DNA of 64,000 nt from Geodermatophilus aquaeductus (GTDB lineage: Bacteria > Actinomycetota > Actinomycetes > Mycobacteriales > Geodermatophilaceae), in contig NZ_FXTJ01000001.1 in NCBI RefSeq assembly GCF_900182545.1, forward strand, positions 620,001 through 684,000. The letters are read 5' to 3'. A program made the position numbers and the translations under genes. Below, piece by piece: positions 14,510 to 22,440 of this stretch (positions are counted from its first letter, which is position 1; the number at the start of each line of letters is the position of its first letter). The notes beneath the pieces were generated by a model. The model did no database searches. It was not told the DNA's origin and worked only from the letters and a program-made list of their open reading frames with translations.

Positions 14510-15967
14510 TCAGCCGGCGGCGCGCACGACGCGGTCGGGCCGGACGACGGCGAAGCGGGCCCGCGCGCCGGTCAACCAGCAGGTCAGCGCGCCGTCGACG
14601 TCGTCCACCTCGGTGCGCCGGCCCCCAGCGGTGACGGCGACGCGCCCCGGTCCCGCCAGCGCCACCACCGCGGTGCCGGCGCCGAGGACGTCGTCGATGC
14701 GGCACTCGTCCCCGCCGGCGCGGACCCGGGCGCGCGGCACGAGGGTCCCGGCCAGCCGGCGCCCGGCCCGGCCGCTCCGGTCGACCAGGGGCCCGGGGCG
14801 CAGCGGCGGCGTCCGGCTGTCGGTGGCGTAGGCGGCCAGCGCCGGCACCCCGGCGACGGCGGCCAGCACCGCCCGGCGCACCGGCACCGCGCCCGCTCCC
14901 CCGCCGGTCATCAGCCGCCCGACCAGCGCGGCGAGCCGGACCAGCGCCCGGGCGTGCGGCCCGCGCTCGGCCCCGTGGGTGTCGAACAGCTCCTCCCCCG
15001 CCGCGCCGGTGACGACGGCGGCGACCTTCCAGGCCAGCTGGTGCACGTCGCGCAGGCCCAGGCCCAGGCCCTGCCCGACGAACGGCGGGGTGAGGTGCGC
15101 GGCGTCCCCGGCCAGCAGCACGCGGCCGCGCCGCCACCGGTCGACCACCTGCGCGCGGTGCACGTACTCGGCGGCCCGCACCACCTCGGCGTCCTGCGCC
15201 CCGAACGGCGCCAGCAGGCCGGCCAGCGCCGGGCCGGTGAGGTCCGCGGCGTCCTCGCCCGGCCGCAGCCGCGCCTCGAAGCGGTACCGGTCGCCGCTGA
15301 CCGGCATGAACGTCGCGGCGCGGACCGGGTCGCACACCTGGTGCACGCCGGGCCAGACCGGCAGGGGCACCCGCGCGCGCAGGTCGACCACCAGCCACCG
15401 GTCGGGGCGGCCGAGGTCGCGCATGCGCGCGCCGAGGAGGCCGCGCACGGTGCTGTTGGCCCCGTCGCAGCCGAGCACGGCCGAGGCGACGACGTCGCGA
15501 CGGCGCCCGGTGTCCCGCTCGGCCACGGTCACCGTGACGGACCCGTCCCCCTCCGCCAGTGCCACGACCTCCTCGCCGCTCCGGACCTCGACGCCCTCCC
15601 GGTCGAGCGCCGTCCGCAGCAGCCGCTCGAGGTCGGGCTGGTGGAACATCGACGCCTGCGGCCAGCCGTGCCGCCCGGCGCCCTCGGTGCGGCGGAACTC
15701 GGCGAGGGTGCGGTGGCGGGCGTCGAGGAGGCGCAGCCCGGCCATGGGCCGGCTGACCGCGAGGAACTCCTCGGCGACGCCGGCGTCGGCGAGCGCCCGC
15801 AGCGCCTCGTCGTCGAGGTGGACCGCCCGCGGCAGGCCCGGCGGGTGCGCCCGGCGGTCGAGCAGGAGCACCGGCAGGCCGCGCCGGGCGAGCAGCAGCG
15901 CGGCGGTCGCGCCGACCGGTCCGGCGCCGACCACGACCACCGGGGGGACCACCGGCTGCGACGACAC
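14510..15967 (-). CDS. FAD-dependent aromatic monooxygenase (MhpA-like)
   Basis: A 485-residue class A flavoprotein hydroxylase. VVVVGAGPVGATAALLLARRG near the N-terminus is the FAD-binding Rossmann motif, LGCDGANSTVRGLLGA the DG motif, and RVLLAGDAAHLTPPFVGQGLGLGLRD the GD motif. The C-terminal domain is thioredoxin-like as in 3-(3-hydroxyphenyl)propionate hydroxylases. These enzymes use NAD(P)H and O2 to hydroxylate phenolic rings. The GTG at 15967 was chosen because a start upstream would overlap the divergent sortase gene. No ring-cleavage genes are nearby, so the substrate is open. Confidence 0.85.
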   Translation of the reverse strand: MSSQPVVPPVVVVGAGPVGATAALLLARRGLPVLLLDRRAHPPGLPRAVHLDDEALRALADAGVAEEFLAVSRPMAGLRLLDARHRTLAEFRRTEGAGRHGWPQASMFHQPDLERLLRTALDREGVEVRSGEEVVALAEGDGSVTVTVAERDTGRRRDVVASAVLGCDGANSTVRGLLGARMRDLGRPDRWLVVDLRARVPLPVWPGVHQVCDPVRAATFMPVSGDRYRFEARLRPGEDAADLTGPALAGLLAPFGAQDAEVVRAAEYVHRAQVVDRWRRGRVLLAGDAAHLTPPFVGQGLGLGLRDVHQLAWKVAAVVTGAAGEELFDTHGAERGPHARALVRLAALVGRLMTGGGAGAVPVRRAVLAAVAGVPALAAYATDSRTPPLRPGPLVDRSGRAGRRLAGTLVPRARVRAGGDECRIDDVLGAGTAVVALAGPGRVAVTAGGRRTEVDDVDGALTCWLTGARARFAVVRPDRVVRAAG

Positions 15968-16020
15968 GCCGTCCAGTGTCGCCGACCGTCGCGGGTCCGG
16001 GCTGGCATCGTGGTGCTGCC

Positions 16021-16833
16021 ATGACATCCACGGGGGCGCCGACATCGACAGAGGCGCCGGCGCCACCCACCGAGTGGCGGCGGTACGGGCGCACGGCCGG
16101 GGACCGCTGGCGCACCCTCGTCAGCGGGCTGGGGCAGACGCTGGTGACCGCCGGCGTCGTGCTGCTGCTGTTCGTCGTCTACGAGCTGTGGATCACCGAC
16201 CTGTTCAGCGCGCGCGACCAGGACCGGCTCGCCGACCGGCTGCAGACCGAGTGGTCGGCGCAGGGGCCGGCCGCGGGCGTGCCGACGACGCCCGCCGAGG
16301 TGCCGGTGGGGCAGCCGTTCGCCGTCCTGCACGTGCCGCGGCTGGGCGAGGACTGGTCGCGCGTGGTCCTCGAGGGGACCAGCGAGGACCAGCTGTCGCA
16401 GGGGCCGGGCCACTACGCCGGGACGGCGATGCCCGGCGAGCAGGGCAACCTCGCCCTCGCCGGGCACCGGGTCGGCCGCGGCTCGCCGTTCCTGGACCTC
16501 GACCGGCTGCAGCCCGGCGACCCGATCGTCGTCGAGGTCGCCGACGGGTGGTTCACCTACCGCGTGCTCGGCGACGCCTCCGGCGACCTGTCGGCGCGCG
16601 ACCCGAACGGCGTCCCCGGCCAGGAGATCGTGACGCCGGCCGACGTCCAGGTCATCGCGCCGACGCCCGGCGGCACCGCCGACGCCGCACCGACCGGCGC
16701 CTACCTGACCCTCACCACCTGCCACCCCCGGTACTCCGCACGCCAGCGGCTGGTCGTGCACGCCGTCCTCGACGGCCCGGGCGTCACCCGCGCACAGGCA
16801 CCCGACGGGCCGCCGGCCCTGACCGAGGGCTGA
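16021..16833 (+). CDS. Class E sortase
   Basis: A 270-residue membrane-anchored transpeptidase. One membrane helix (about residues 38-55) is followed by the sortase barrel with the catalytic His in LALAGHRVGRG, the catalytic Cys in YLTLTTCHPRYSARQR and the Arg at the end of that motif. Class E sortases of actinobacteria attach proteins with LAXTG-type signals to the peptidoglycan. It is followed 11 bases later by a 53-residue membrane protein, the usual small partner. The ATG at 16021 is divergent from the monooxygenase. Confidence 0.92.
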   Translation: MTSTGAPTSTEAPAPPTEWRRYGRTAGDRWRTLVSGLGQTLVTAGVVLLLFVVYELWITDLFSARDQDRLADRLQTEWSAQGPAAGVPTTPAEVPVGQPFAVLHVPRLGEDWSRVVLEGTSEDQLSQGPGHYAGTAMPGEQGNLALAGHRVGRGSPFLDLDRLQPGDPIVVEVADGWFTYRVLGDASGDLSARDPNGVPGQEIVTPADVQVIAPTPGGTADAAPTGAYLTLTTCHPRYSARQRLVVHAVLDGPGVTRAQAPDGPPALTEG

Positions 16834-16844
16834 GGAGGGACCGC

Positions 16845-17006
16845 GTGTACCGCTGGATCTGGCGGCACCTGCCCGGCGGGACGGCGAGCCGCTCGGCGCT
16901 GTCGCTGCTGCTCGCGCTGGCCGTCGCCGCGCTGCTGCTGTTCGTCGTCTTCCCCTGGGTGGAGCCGCACCTGCCCTTCACCGCGGTGACCGTCGACGGG
17001 CAGTGA
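16845..17006 (+). CDS. Small single-pass membrane protein downstream of sortase
   Basis: A 53-residue protein starting MYRWIWRHLPGG, with one long hydrophobic helix (LSLLLALAVAALLLFVVFPW) and a short extracytoplasmic tail PHLPFTAVTVDGQ. GTG at 16845 follows GAGGAGGGA. Small proteins of this shape commonly sit behind class E sortases in actinobacteria; their role is unknown. It is clearly in the sortase operon. Confidence 0.8.
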   Translation: MYRWIWRHLPGGTASRSALSLLLALAVAALLLFVVFPWVEPHLPFTAVTVDGQ

Positions 17007-17026
17007 CGTCCCGGCGTGTCCCGGCG

Positions 17027-17087
17027 CGTTGCAGACCGTTGCGGCCTCTCGACGGCACCCCGTGCTCCCTCTTGACGGCACCCCGTG
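17027..17087 (+). promoter_or_regulatory. Two sets of direct repeats upstream of the alcohol dehydrogenase
   Basis: CGTTGC-N4-CGTTGC (17027-17042) is followed by two 19-base copies of CTCT(C/T)GACGGCACCCCGTG (17046-17064 and 17069-17087), 23 bases apart, about two DNA turns. They end 93 bases before the ADH start. The spacing suggests binding of a protein to one face of the helix. The CGTTGC pair recurs upstream of the LuxR gene. Confidence 0.5.
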
Positions 17088-17180
17088 CCGCACAGAGTCT
17101 GTGGCCCGGCGCACACTCCTCGGGAGCGTGCGTACCAGGCTGCCCGCCAGAGTCGGCGGGCCGGACCGAGAGGACACCGG

Positions 17181-18308
17181 GTGAAGACCAAGGGCGCGAT
17201 CCTGTGGGGCGTGGGCGAGGAGTGGTCGATCGAGGAGATCGAGCTGGGTGACCCGAAGGCGGGCGAGGTCCAGGTCCAGCTGGCCGCCTCGGGGCTGTGC
17301 CACAGCGACGAGCACCTCGTCACCGGCGGCACCCCGGTCGCCTTCTACCCGGTGATCGGCGGGCACGAGGGCTCCGGCGTCGTCACCAAGGTGGGCCCCG
17401 GCGTCACGGGGCTGCAGGAGGGCGACCACGTCGTCACCGCGTTCATCCCCGCCTGCGGGCAGTGCCCGCCGTGTTCGAAGGGGATGCAGAACCTCTGCGA
17501 CCTCGGCGCCAACCTGCTGGCCGGCACGTCGATCTCCGACGGCAGCTACCGCGTGCAGGCGCGCGGCCAGGACGTCATCCCCATGTGCCTGCTGGGCACG
17601 TTCTCGCCCTACATCACGGTGCACCAGGCCTCGGTCGTGAAGATCGAGCCCGACATCCCGCTGGAGATCGCCGCGCTGGTCGGCTGCGGCGTGACCACCG
17701 GCTGGGGCTCGGCCACCAAGGTCGCCGACGTCCGGCCCGGGGAGAACGTCGTCGTCATGGGCGCCGGCGGCGTCGGCATGAACGCCGTCCAGGGCGCCGC
17801 GGCGGCCGGGGCCAAGCGGGTCATGGTCATCGACCCGGTGGCGCGCAAGCGCGAGTGGGCCATGGAGCTCGGCGCCACGCACACCTTCGAGTCGGCCGAG
17901 GAGGCCACCGAGAAGGTCAACGAGCTGACCTGGGGCCGGATGGCCGACAAGACGATCATCACCGTCGGCGACATCCAGGGCGAGGACATCCAGGCCGCGC
18001 TCACCCTCACCGGCAAGGGCGGCCGCGCCGTCGTCACCGGCATGGGCAACGCCGCCAACACCGACGTCACGCTCAGCCTCTTCGAGCTCACGCTGCTGCA
18101 GAAGGACCTGCAGGGCGCGATCTTCGGCGGCCTGGCCCCGCGGGCGGCGATCCCCGAGCTGCTCAGCCTCTACCAGGAGGGCCAGCTCAAGCTCGACGAG
18201 CTCGCCACCACGAAGTACAAGCTCGAGGACATCAACCAGGGCTACCAGGACATGCGCGACGGCAAGAACATCCGCGGGATGGTCGTCTACTCCGACTCCG
18301 ACCGCTGA
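17181..18308 (+). CDS. NDMA-dependent (mycofactocin-type) alcohol dehydrogenase, zinc MDR family
   Basis: A 375-residue medium-chain dehydrogenase. Catalytic zinc ligands are Cys40 and His62-Glu63 (GLCHSDEHL, GGHEGSG), the structural zinc site is CGQCPPCSKGMQNLC, and the nucleotide motif is GAGGVGMNAVQGA. It matches the actinobacterial NDMA-dependent alcohol dehydrogenase group, in which NAD(H) stays bound and mycofactocin (or the artificial acceptor NDMA) takes the electrons. GTG start at 17181. The repeats upstream and a nearby LuxR regulator hint at specific induction. Likely substrates are simple alcohols. Confidence 0.9.
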   Translation: MKTKGAILWGVGEEWSIEEIELGDPKAGEVQVQLAASGLCHSDEHLVTGGTPVAFYPVIGGHEGSGVVTKVGPGVTGLQEGDHVVTAFIPACGQCPPCSKGMQNLCDLGANLLAGTSISDGSYRVQARGQDVIPMCLLGTFSPYITVHQASVVKIEPDIPLEIAALVGCGVTTGWGSATKVADVRPGENVVVMGAGGVGMNAVQGAAAAGAKRVMVIDPVARKREWAMELGATHTFESAEEATEKVNELTWGRMADKTIITVGDIQGEDIQAALTLTGKGGRAVVTGMGNAANTDVTLSLFELTLLQKDLQGAIFGGLAPRAAIPELLSLYQEGQLKLDELATTKYKLEDINQGYQDMRDGKNIRGMVVYSDSDR

Positions 18309-18314
18309 CCCGTC

Positions 18315-18353
18315 CTCCCCGTGCCCGCCGGCGCTCCCGGCGGGCACGGGGAG
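18315..18353. terminator. Bidirectional terminator hairpin
   Basis: Seventeen-base perfect arms around CGCTC between the convergent stops of the alcohol dehydrogenase (18308) and the acyl-CoA synthetase (18358). Confidence 0.75.
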
Positions 18354-18357
18354 CGGC

Positions 18358-20055
18358 TCATCCGCGCAGCTCCGGGAAGTCGGTGTCCGCGTAGTCGGTG
18401 CCGGTCCCGGACGGCGCGGCCCGCTCCTCGCGCTGCCGCAGCTCGACCCGGCGGATCTTCCCCGAGATCGTCTTGGGCAGCTCCGCGAACTCCACCCGCC
18501 GCACCCGCAGGAAGGGCGCCAGCCGCTCGCGCGCGTGCCGCAGCACCGCCAGCGCCGTCTCCGGCCCCGGCTCCCAGCCCGGCGCGAGCGTGACGTAGGC
18601 CTTGGGCACCGCCAGCCGCACCGGGTCGGGCACCGGGACGACGGCGGCCTCGACCACCGCCGGGTGCTCGATGAGCACGCTCTCCAGCTCGAACGGGCTG
18701 ATCTTGTAGTCGCTGGCCTTGAAGACGTCGTCGGTGCGCCCGACGTAGGTGATGTAGCCGTCCGCGTCCCGGGTCGCGACGTCGCCGGTGTGGTAGTACC
18801 CGCCGGCCATCGCCTCGGCCGCCCGTTCGGGATCGCCCTGGTAGCCGGTCATCAGGCCCACCGGCCGCTGGGCGAGGTCCAGGCAGATCTCGCCGTCGTC
18901 GCCCTGCTCGCCGGTCACCGGGTCGACGAGCACCACCGGCACGCCGGGCAGCGGCCGCCCCATCGAGCCCGGCCGCACCTCGGCGCCGGGCGGGTTGCCC
19001 ACCGACGCCGTCGTCTCGGTCTGGCCGTAGCCGTCGCGCAGGGTCAGCCCCCACTGCCGGCGGACCTGCTCGATGACCTCGGGGTTGAGCGGCTCGCCGG
19101 CGGCCAGCACCTCGCGCAGCTGCCCGGGCCCGCCGGAGAGGTCGGCCTGGATGAGCATCCGCCACACCGTGGGCGGGGCGCAGAAGGTGGTGATGCCGGC
19201 GTCGCGGATGCGCCCGAGCAGCACGGCGGGGTCGAAGCGGCGGTAGTCGAGCAGGTGGACGGTCGCCTCGGCCGCCCACGGCGCGAAGAAGCAGCTCCAG
19301 GCGTGCTTGGCCCAGCCCGGGGAGCTGATGTTGAGGTGCCGGTCGCCGGGCTGCAGGCCCTGCCAGTACATCGTCGACAGGTGCCCGACGGGATAGCTGA
19401 CCTGCGTGTGCTCGACCAGCTTGGGCCGGCTCGTGGTGCCGCTGGTGAAGTACAGGAGCAGCGGGTCGCCGGCCTCCGTCCCGGGGGAACCCAGCGGCCG
19501 GTCGGGGGCGCCGGCCGCGTCGGCGTAGGCCGCCCAGCCGGGCGCCTCGCCGCCGACGGCGATCCGCCCGTAGTCGCCCGGGACGTCGGCGAACTTCGCG
19601 GTCTCCGCGACGTCGGCGACCACGTGCCGGGCGCCGGTGCGGGCGATGCGGTCGGCGAGGTCCGCGGGCGGGAGGGCCGTCGTCGTCGGCATGATCACCG
19701 CGCCGAGCTTCATGACGGCGAGCATCGACTCCCACAGCTCGACCCGGTTGCCGAGCATGAGGACGACGCGGTCGCCGCGCTGCACGCCCCGCTCGCGCAG
19801 CCACGCGGCCACCTGGTCCGAGCGGCGGGCCAGCGCGTCGAAGGTCCAGCTGCCCTCGCCGCCGTCCTCCTGCGCGATGACCAGCCCGGGCCGCTCGACG
19901 CCCCGGGCGATCTCGTCGAACCAGTCGACCGCCCAGTTGAACGGCCCCTCGATCGCCGGCCAGCGGAACTCCGCGGCGGCCCGGACGGGATCGCCGCGCA
20001 GCGCGAGCAGCTGGTCGCGGGCGGCGCGGTAGGCGGTCGTGGCGGTGCCGGGCAT
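18358..20055 (-). CDS. AMP-binding acyl-CoA synthetase
   Basis: A 565-residue adenylate-forming enzyme. The P-loop-like motif LYFTSGTTSRPKLVEHTQ, GYGQTETTA, the hinge region YHTGDVATRDADGYITYVGRTDDVFKASDYKI and the catalytic lysine in PKTISGKIRR are all present. The VGHLSTMYWQGLQPGD and SPGWAKHAWSCFFAPW elements resemble medium-chain acyl-CoA synthetases/acetate-CoA ligase relatives. ATG at 20055 follows GAGGAG. It is divergent from a GAF-LuxR regulator that probably controls it. It could feed the acid product of alcohol oxidation by the neighbouring dehydrogenases into CoA metabolism; that link is inference. Confidence 0.9.
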   Translation of the reverse strand: MPGTATTAYRAARDQLLALRGDPVRAAAEFRWPAIEGPFNWAVDWFDEIARGVERPGLVIAQEDGGEGSWTFDALARRSDQVAAWLRERGVQRGDRVVLMLGNRVELWESMLAVMKLGAVIMPTTTALPPADLADRIARTGARHVVADVAETAKFADVPGDYGRIAVGGEAPGWAAYADAAGAPDRPLGSPGTEAGDPLLLYFTSGTTSRPKLVEHTQVSYPVGHLSTMYWQGLQPGDRHLNISSPGWAKHAWSCFFAPWAAEATVHLLDYRRFDPAVLLGRIRDAGITTFCAPPTVWRMLIQADLSGGPGQLREVLAAGEPLNPEVIEQVRRQWGLTLRDGYGQTETTASVGNPPGAEVRPGSMGRPLPGVPVVLVDPVTGEQGDDGEICLDLAQRPVGLMTGYQGDPERAAEAMAGGYYHTGDVATRDADGYITYVGRTDDVFKASDYKISPFELESVLIEHPAVVEAAVVPVPDPVRLAVPKAYVTLAPGWEPGPETALAVLRHARERLAPFLRVRRVEFAELPKTISGKIRRVELRQREERAAPSGTGTDYADTDFPELRG

Positions 20056-20137
20056 GCGGCGGCTCCTCGGTCGTGCGGTCCTGGCCCCGGCATGGTCGGA
20101 CGATCGCCCCGCGGCCACCACCCCCGATCTCGCCGGG

Positions 20138-20153
20138 CGTTGCCGGACGTTGC
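20138..20153. promoter_or_regulatory. CGTTGC-N4-CGTTGC direct repeat
   Basis: Same arrangement as at 17027-17042, located between the divergent acyl-CoA synthetase (85 bases) and LuxR gene (70 bases). A candidate activator site shared with the alcohol dehydrogenase. Confidence 0.4.
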
Positions 20154-20187
20154 AGGCGATCCCGGGTTGCGCCGCGACCTGCGATAA

Positions 20188-20203
20188 CGTGACCTGCGTC
20201 ACC
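20188..20203. promoter_or_regulatory. CRP/GlxR-like site before the LuxR gene
   Basis: CGTGA-N6-TCACC agrees with TGTGA-N6-TCACA at eight of ten positions, 20 bases before the GTG of the regulator. The position would suit repression of the regulator or activation of the divergent synthetase. Confidence 0.35.
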
Positions 20204-20223
20204 AGCGTTGCGCGAGGAGGCCC

Positions 20224-21078
20224 GTGTCCCTGCCGGCGGTCGCGCGACCCGACGACCGCGACGTGCTGCGCGCCGCCGTCCGCGAGGTGCACGCGCGCTC
20301 CGGGATGAGCGTCGTCTTCGCCGGGCCGGTGCGCGGGCCCGGCTTCCGCATCGACGAGCTGGTCGGCGGGCGCACGCCGCACCTGCGCGGCCTTCAGGTG
20401 CGTTCGGGCTCCGGGCTGGGCGGCCGGGTGCTGCGCGAGGGCCGGCCGGCCGGCGTCGAGGACTACGGCCGAGCCCTCGACATCACGCACGAGTACGACG
20501 GCCCGGTGCTCGCCGAGGGGCTGCGCACGGTGGCCGCCGTCCCGGTGCTCGTGGCCGGCGTCCCGCGCGCGGTCCTGTACGCGGCCAGCCGCGAGGGCGG
20601 GTCGGTGGGCGACCGGGTGCGCGACGCGCTGTCGCGGTCCGCCCGGCGGATGGCCGGCGAGCTCGCCGTGCGCGACGAGGTCGACCGTCGCCTGGCACTG
20701 CTGGCCGCCGAGACGGCGCCGCCGGCCGGTGGGGACCCGGCGCGCTGGGAGGAGGTGCGGGCCGTCCACGCCGACCTGCGCCTGGTGGCCCAGGAGACCG
20801 GCGACGCCGCCCTGCGCGACCGGCTGCTGTCGGTGTGCGGGCGGCTCGCGGTGCTGGGCGGTGCCGCCGAGCAGGCGCCCGCGGTGCGGCTGTCGGGGCG
20901 CGAGCTCGACGTGCTCACCCAGGTGGCGCTGGGCTGCAGCAACCGAGAGGTGGCCGCCCGGCTGTCGCTGCGCCCGGAGACGGTGAAGAGCTACCTGGGC
21001 GCGGCGATGACCAAGCTCGACGCGCACACCCGCCTCGAGGCCGTCGTCCGCGCCCGGAGGCTCGGCCTGCTCCCCTGA
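20224..21078 (+). CDS. GAF domain LuxR-family transcriptional regulator
   Basis: A 284-residue regulator. The N-terminal half resembles a GAF sensor (LVGGRTPHLRGLQVRSGSGLGGRVLREGRPAGV, TVAAVPVLV). The C-terminal helix-turn-helix reads LSGRELDVLTQVALGCSNREVAARLSLRPETVKSYLGAAMTKL. Regulators of this build are often found next to alcohol or aldehyde dehydrogenases and acyl-CoA synthetases in actinobacteria. GTG at 20224 has GAGGAGG three bases ahead. Likely targets are the divergent acyl-CoA synthetase and perhaps the alcohol dehydrogenase, judged by shared repeats. Ligand unknown. Confidence 0.85.
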   Translation: MSLPAVARPDDRDVLRAAVREVHARSGMSVVFAGPVRGPGFRIDELVGGRTPHLRGLQVRSGSGLGGRVLREGRPAGVEDYGRALDITHEYDGPVLAEGLRTVAAVPVLVAGVPRAVLYAASREGGSVGDRVRDALSRSARRMAGELAVRDEVDRRLALLAAETAPPAGGDPARWEEVRAVHADLRLVAQETGDAALRDRLLSVCGRLAVLGGAAEQAPAVRLSGRELDVLTQVALGCSNREVAARLSLRPETVKSYLGAAMTKLDAHTRLEAVVRARRLGLLP

Positions 21079-21083
21079 CCGGT

Positions 21084-21362
21084 GTTGACCATCGGCTGCG
21101 TGCGCGCGACACGGGCGGACACGCCGGGCGACCGCGCACGCATCCGATGATCAACCTCTTCAGCCGCCACAGGGGCCGACCCCACGCCCCAGCTCGTTGA
21201 CCATCGTCTCGTTGCCGCTGACACGCGCCGACACGCCGCGGCGAGCGGCAAGAACCCGGATGTCGACGCCGCCCGCACCTCCACCCCCGAGTTGATCATC
21301 GGGTGCGTGCACGCGACACGGGCGGACACACCGGACGACCGTGCACGCATCCGATGATCAAC
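21084..21362. repeat. Three 72-base palindromic units (gene-free stretch 21079-21396)
   Basis: Units at 21084-21155, 21196-21267 and 21291-21362 are each exactly 72 bases. Units 1 and 3 begin GTTGA(C/T)CATCGG and end CATCCGATGATCAAC. Their outer 22 bases are inverted repeats of each other with one mismatch in unit 3, and the centre is a conserved ACACGGGCGGACAC. Unit 2 is diverged but keeps the ends in altered form and the ACACGC(G)CCGACACGCC centre. No coding frame is credible here. It lies between the LuxR stop and the convergent nitronate monooxygenase stop. Confidence 0.8.
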
Positions 21363-21396
21363 CGCCTCGACCGCCGCAGCCCGACCCGGCCGTCCG

Positions 21397-22428
21397 TCAG
21401 TGGGGCGCGCGGGCCAGGGCGTCGCGGGCGTCGTCGGCGAGGCGGCGGACCAGGTCGCCGGCGGGCATCGGCTCGGCCAGCCCGTGTCCCTGCCCGGCCC
21501 AGAGGTTGATCCCGCCGGCGTCCCCGGCCGACCGGGCGGCGGCGCGCAGCGGCGTGGTCAGGTGGTGCACCTGCGGATAGGCGGCCGGGGCGGTCGCGCT
21601 GTGCTCGCCGAGGAAGCGGTTGACCAGGCCCCGGGCGCGGCGGCCACTGAACGCGCGGGTCAGCGCCGTCTCCCCGCCGGCGGCGAGCGCCTCGCGGTGC
21701 AGCGCGCCGGTGCCGGCCTCGGGGCAGCCGAGGAACGCCGTCCCGAGCTGCGCCGCCTCCGCCCCGGCCACCAGCACCGCGGCCACCGAGGCGCCGTCCG
21801 CGATCCCGCCCGCCGCGACCATCGGCAGGTCCACGGCCCGGGCGACGAGGCGCAGCAGCACGAGCAGCCCGTACTCACCGACGCCGTCCTCGTCGCGGAA
21901 GCCACCCCGGTGCCCGCCGGCCTCGACGCCCTGCACGACCAGCGCGTCCGCCCCCGCGCCGGCCGCGGCGAGCGCCTCGTCGGGGGTCGTGACGGTGACC
22001 AGCACGGTCGCCCCCACCTCCTGCAGCGCCGCGACGACGTCGGGCCGGGGCAGGCCGAAGGTGAACGACACCACCGGCACCCGCTCCTCGGCGAGGACGG
22101 CGACCTTCGCCTCCCACGCGTCGTCGTCCCAGCGCGGCTCGCCCAGCTCGACGCCCCGGTGCTCGGCCTCGGCGCGGAGCACGTCGGCGTAGCGGCGCAC
22201 CGCCTCGTCGTCGCCGCGCGGGCCCGGCAGGAAGACGTTGACGCCGAAGCGCTCCCCCGTCAGCGCGCGGGTGGCCCGGACGTCCTCGCGCACGGCGTCC
22301 GGGGTCCGGTAGCCCGCGGCGAGGAACCCCAGGCCGCCGGCCGCGGAGACCGCGGCGGCGAGCGCCGGGGTGGAGGGGCCGCCCGCCATGGGCGCCTGCA
22401 CGATCGGCCTGCGGAGGTCCAGCACCAT
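21397..22428 (-). CDS. Nitronate monooxygenase family protein (NPD/2-nitropropane dioxygenase)
   Basis: A 343-residue FMN-dependent TIM barrel. PIVQAPMAGGPSTPALAAAVSAAGGLGFLAAGY at the N-terminus, VVQGVEAGGHRGGF, MVAAGGIADGASVAAVLVAGAEAAQLGTAFL (phosphate-binding region) and a C-terminal NLWAGQGHGLA are typical. The His in AGGHRGG is the catalytic base of class I nitronate monooxygenases, which oxidise propionate-3-nitronate and similar toxins. It follows the AAA-VWA gene by 12 bases and is likely co-transcribed. It is not MftD, which belongs to the lactate dehydrogenase-like flavoproteins. Confidence 0.87.
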   Translation of the reverse strand: MVLDLRRPIVQAPMAGGPSTPALAAAVSAAGGLGFLAAGYRTPDAVREDVRATRALTGERFGVNVFLPGPRGDDEAVRRYADVLRAEAEHRGVELGEPRWDDDAWEAKVAVLAEERVPVVSFTFGLPRPDVVAALQEVGATVLVTVTTPDEALAAAGAGADALVVQGVEAGGHRGGFRDEDGVGEYGLLVLLRLVARAVDLPMVAAGGIADGASVAAVLVAGAEAAQLGTAFLGCPEAGTGALHREALAAGGETALTRAFSGRRARGLVNRFLGEHSATAPAAYPQVHHLTTPLRAAARSAGDAGGINLWAGQGHGLAEPMPAGDLVRRLADDARDALARAPH

Positions 22429-22440
22429 GCCGCCAGCCTC

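Noticed and set aside
18358..21027. Extension of the acyl-CoA synthetase through the LuxR gene
   Set aside because: The extra residues are antisense to the LuxR gene; the ATG at 20055 has a good ribosome site and gives the family's normal length.
21084..21362. CRISPR-like array
   Set aside because: Three 72-base units with self-complementary ends and unequal gaps are not repeats with unique spacers, and no cas genes are present.
21397..22428. Possible mftD, since it is an FMN barrel protein near mft genes
   Set aside because: The APMAGG, AGGHRGG and GTAFL motifs are those of nitronate monooxygenases; MftD belongs to the lactate dehydrogenase-like alpha-hydroxyacid oxidases.
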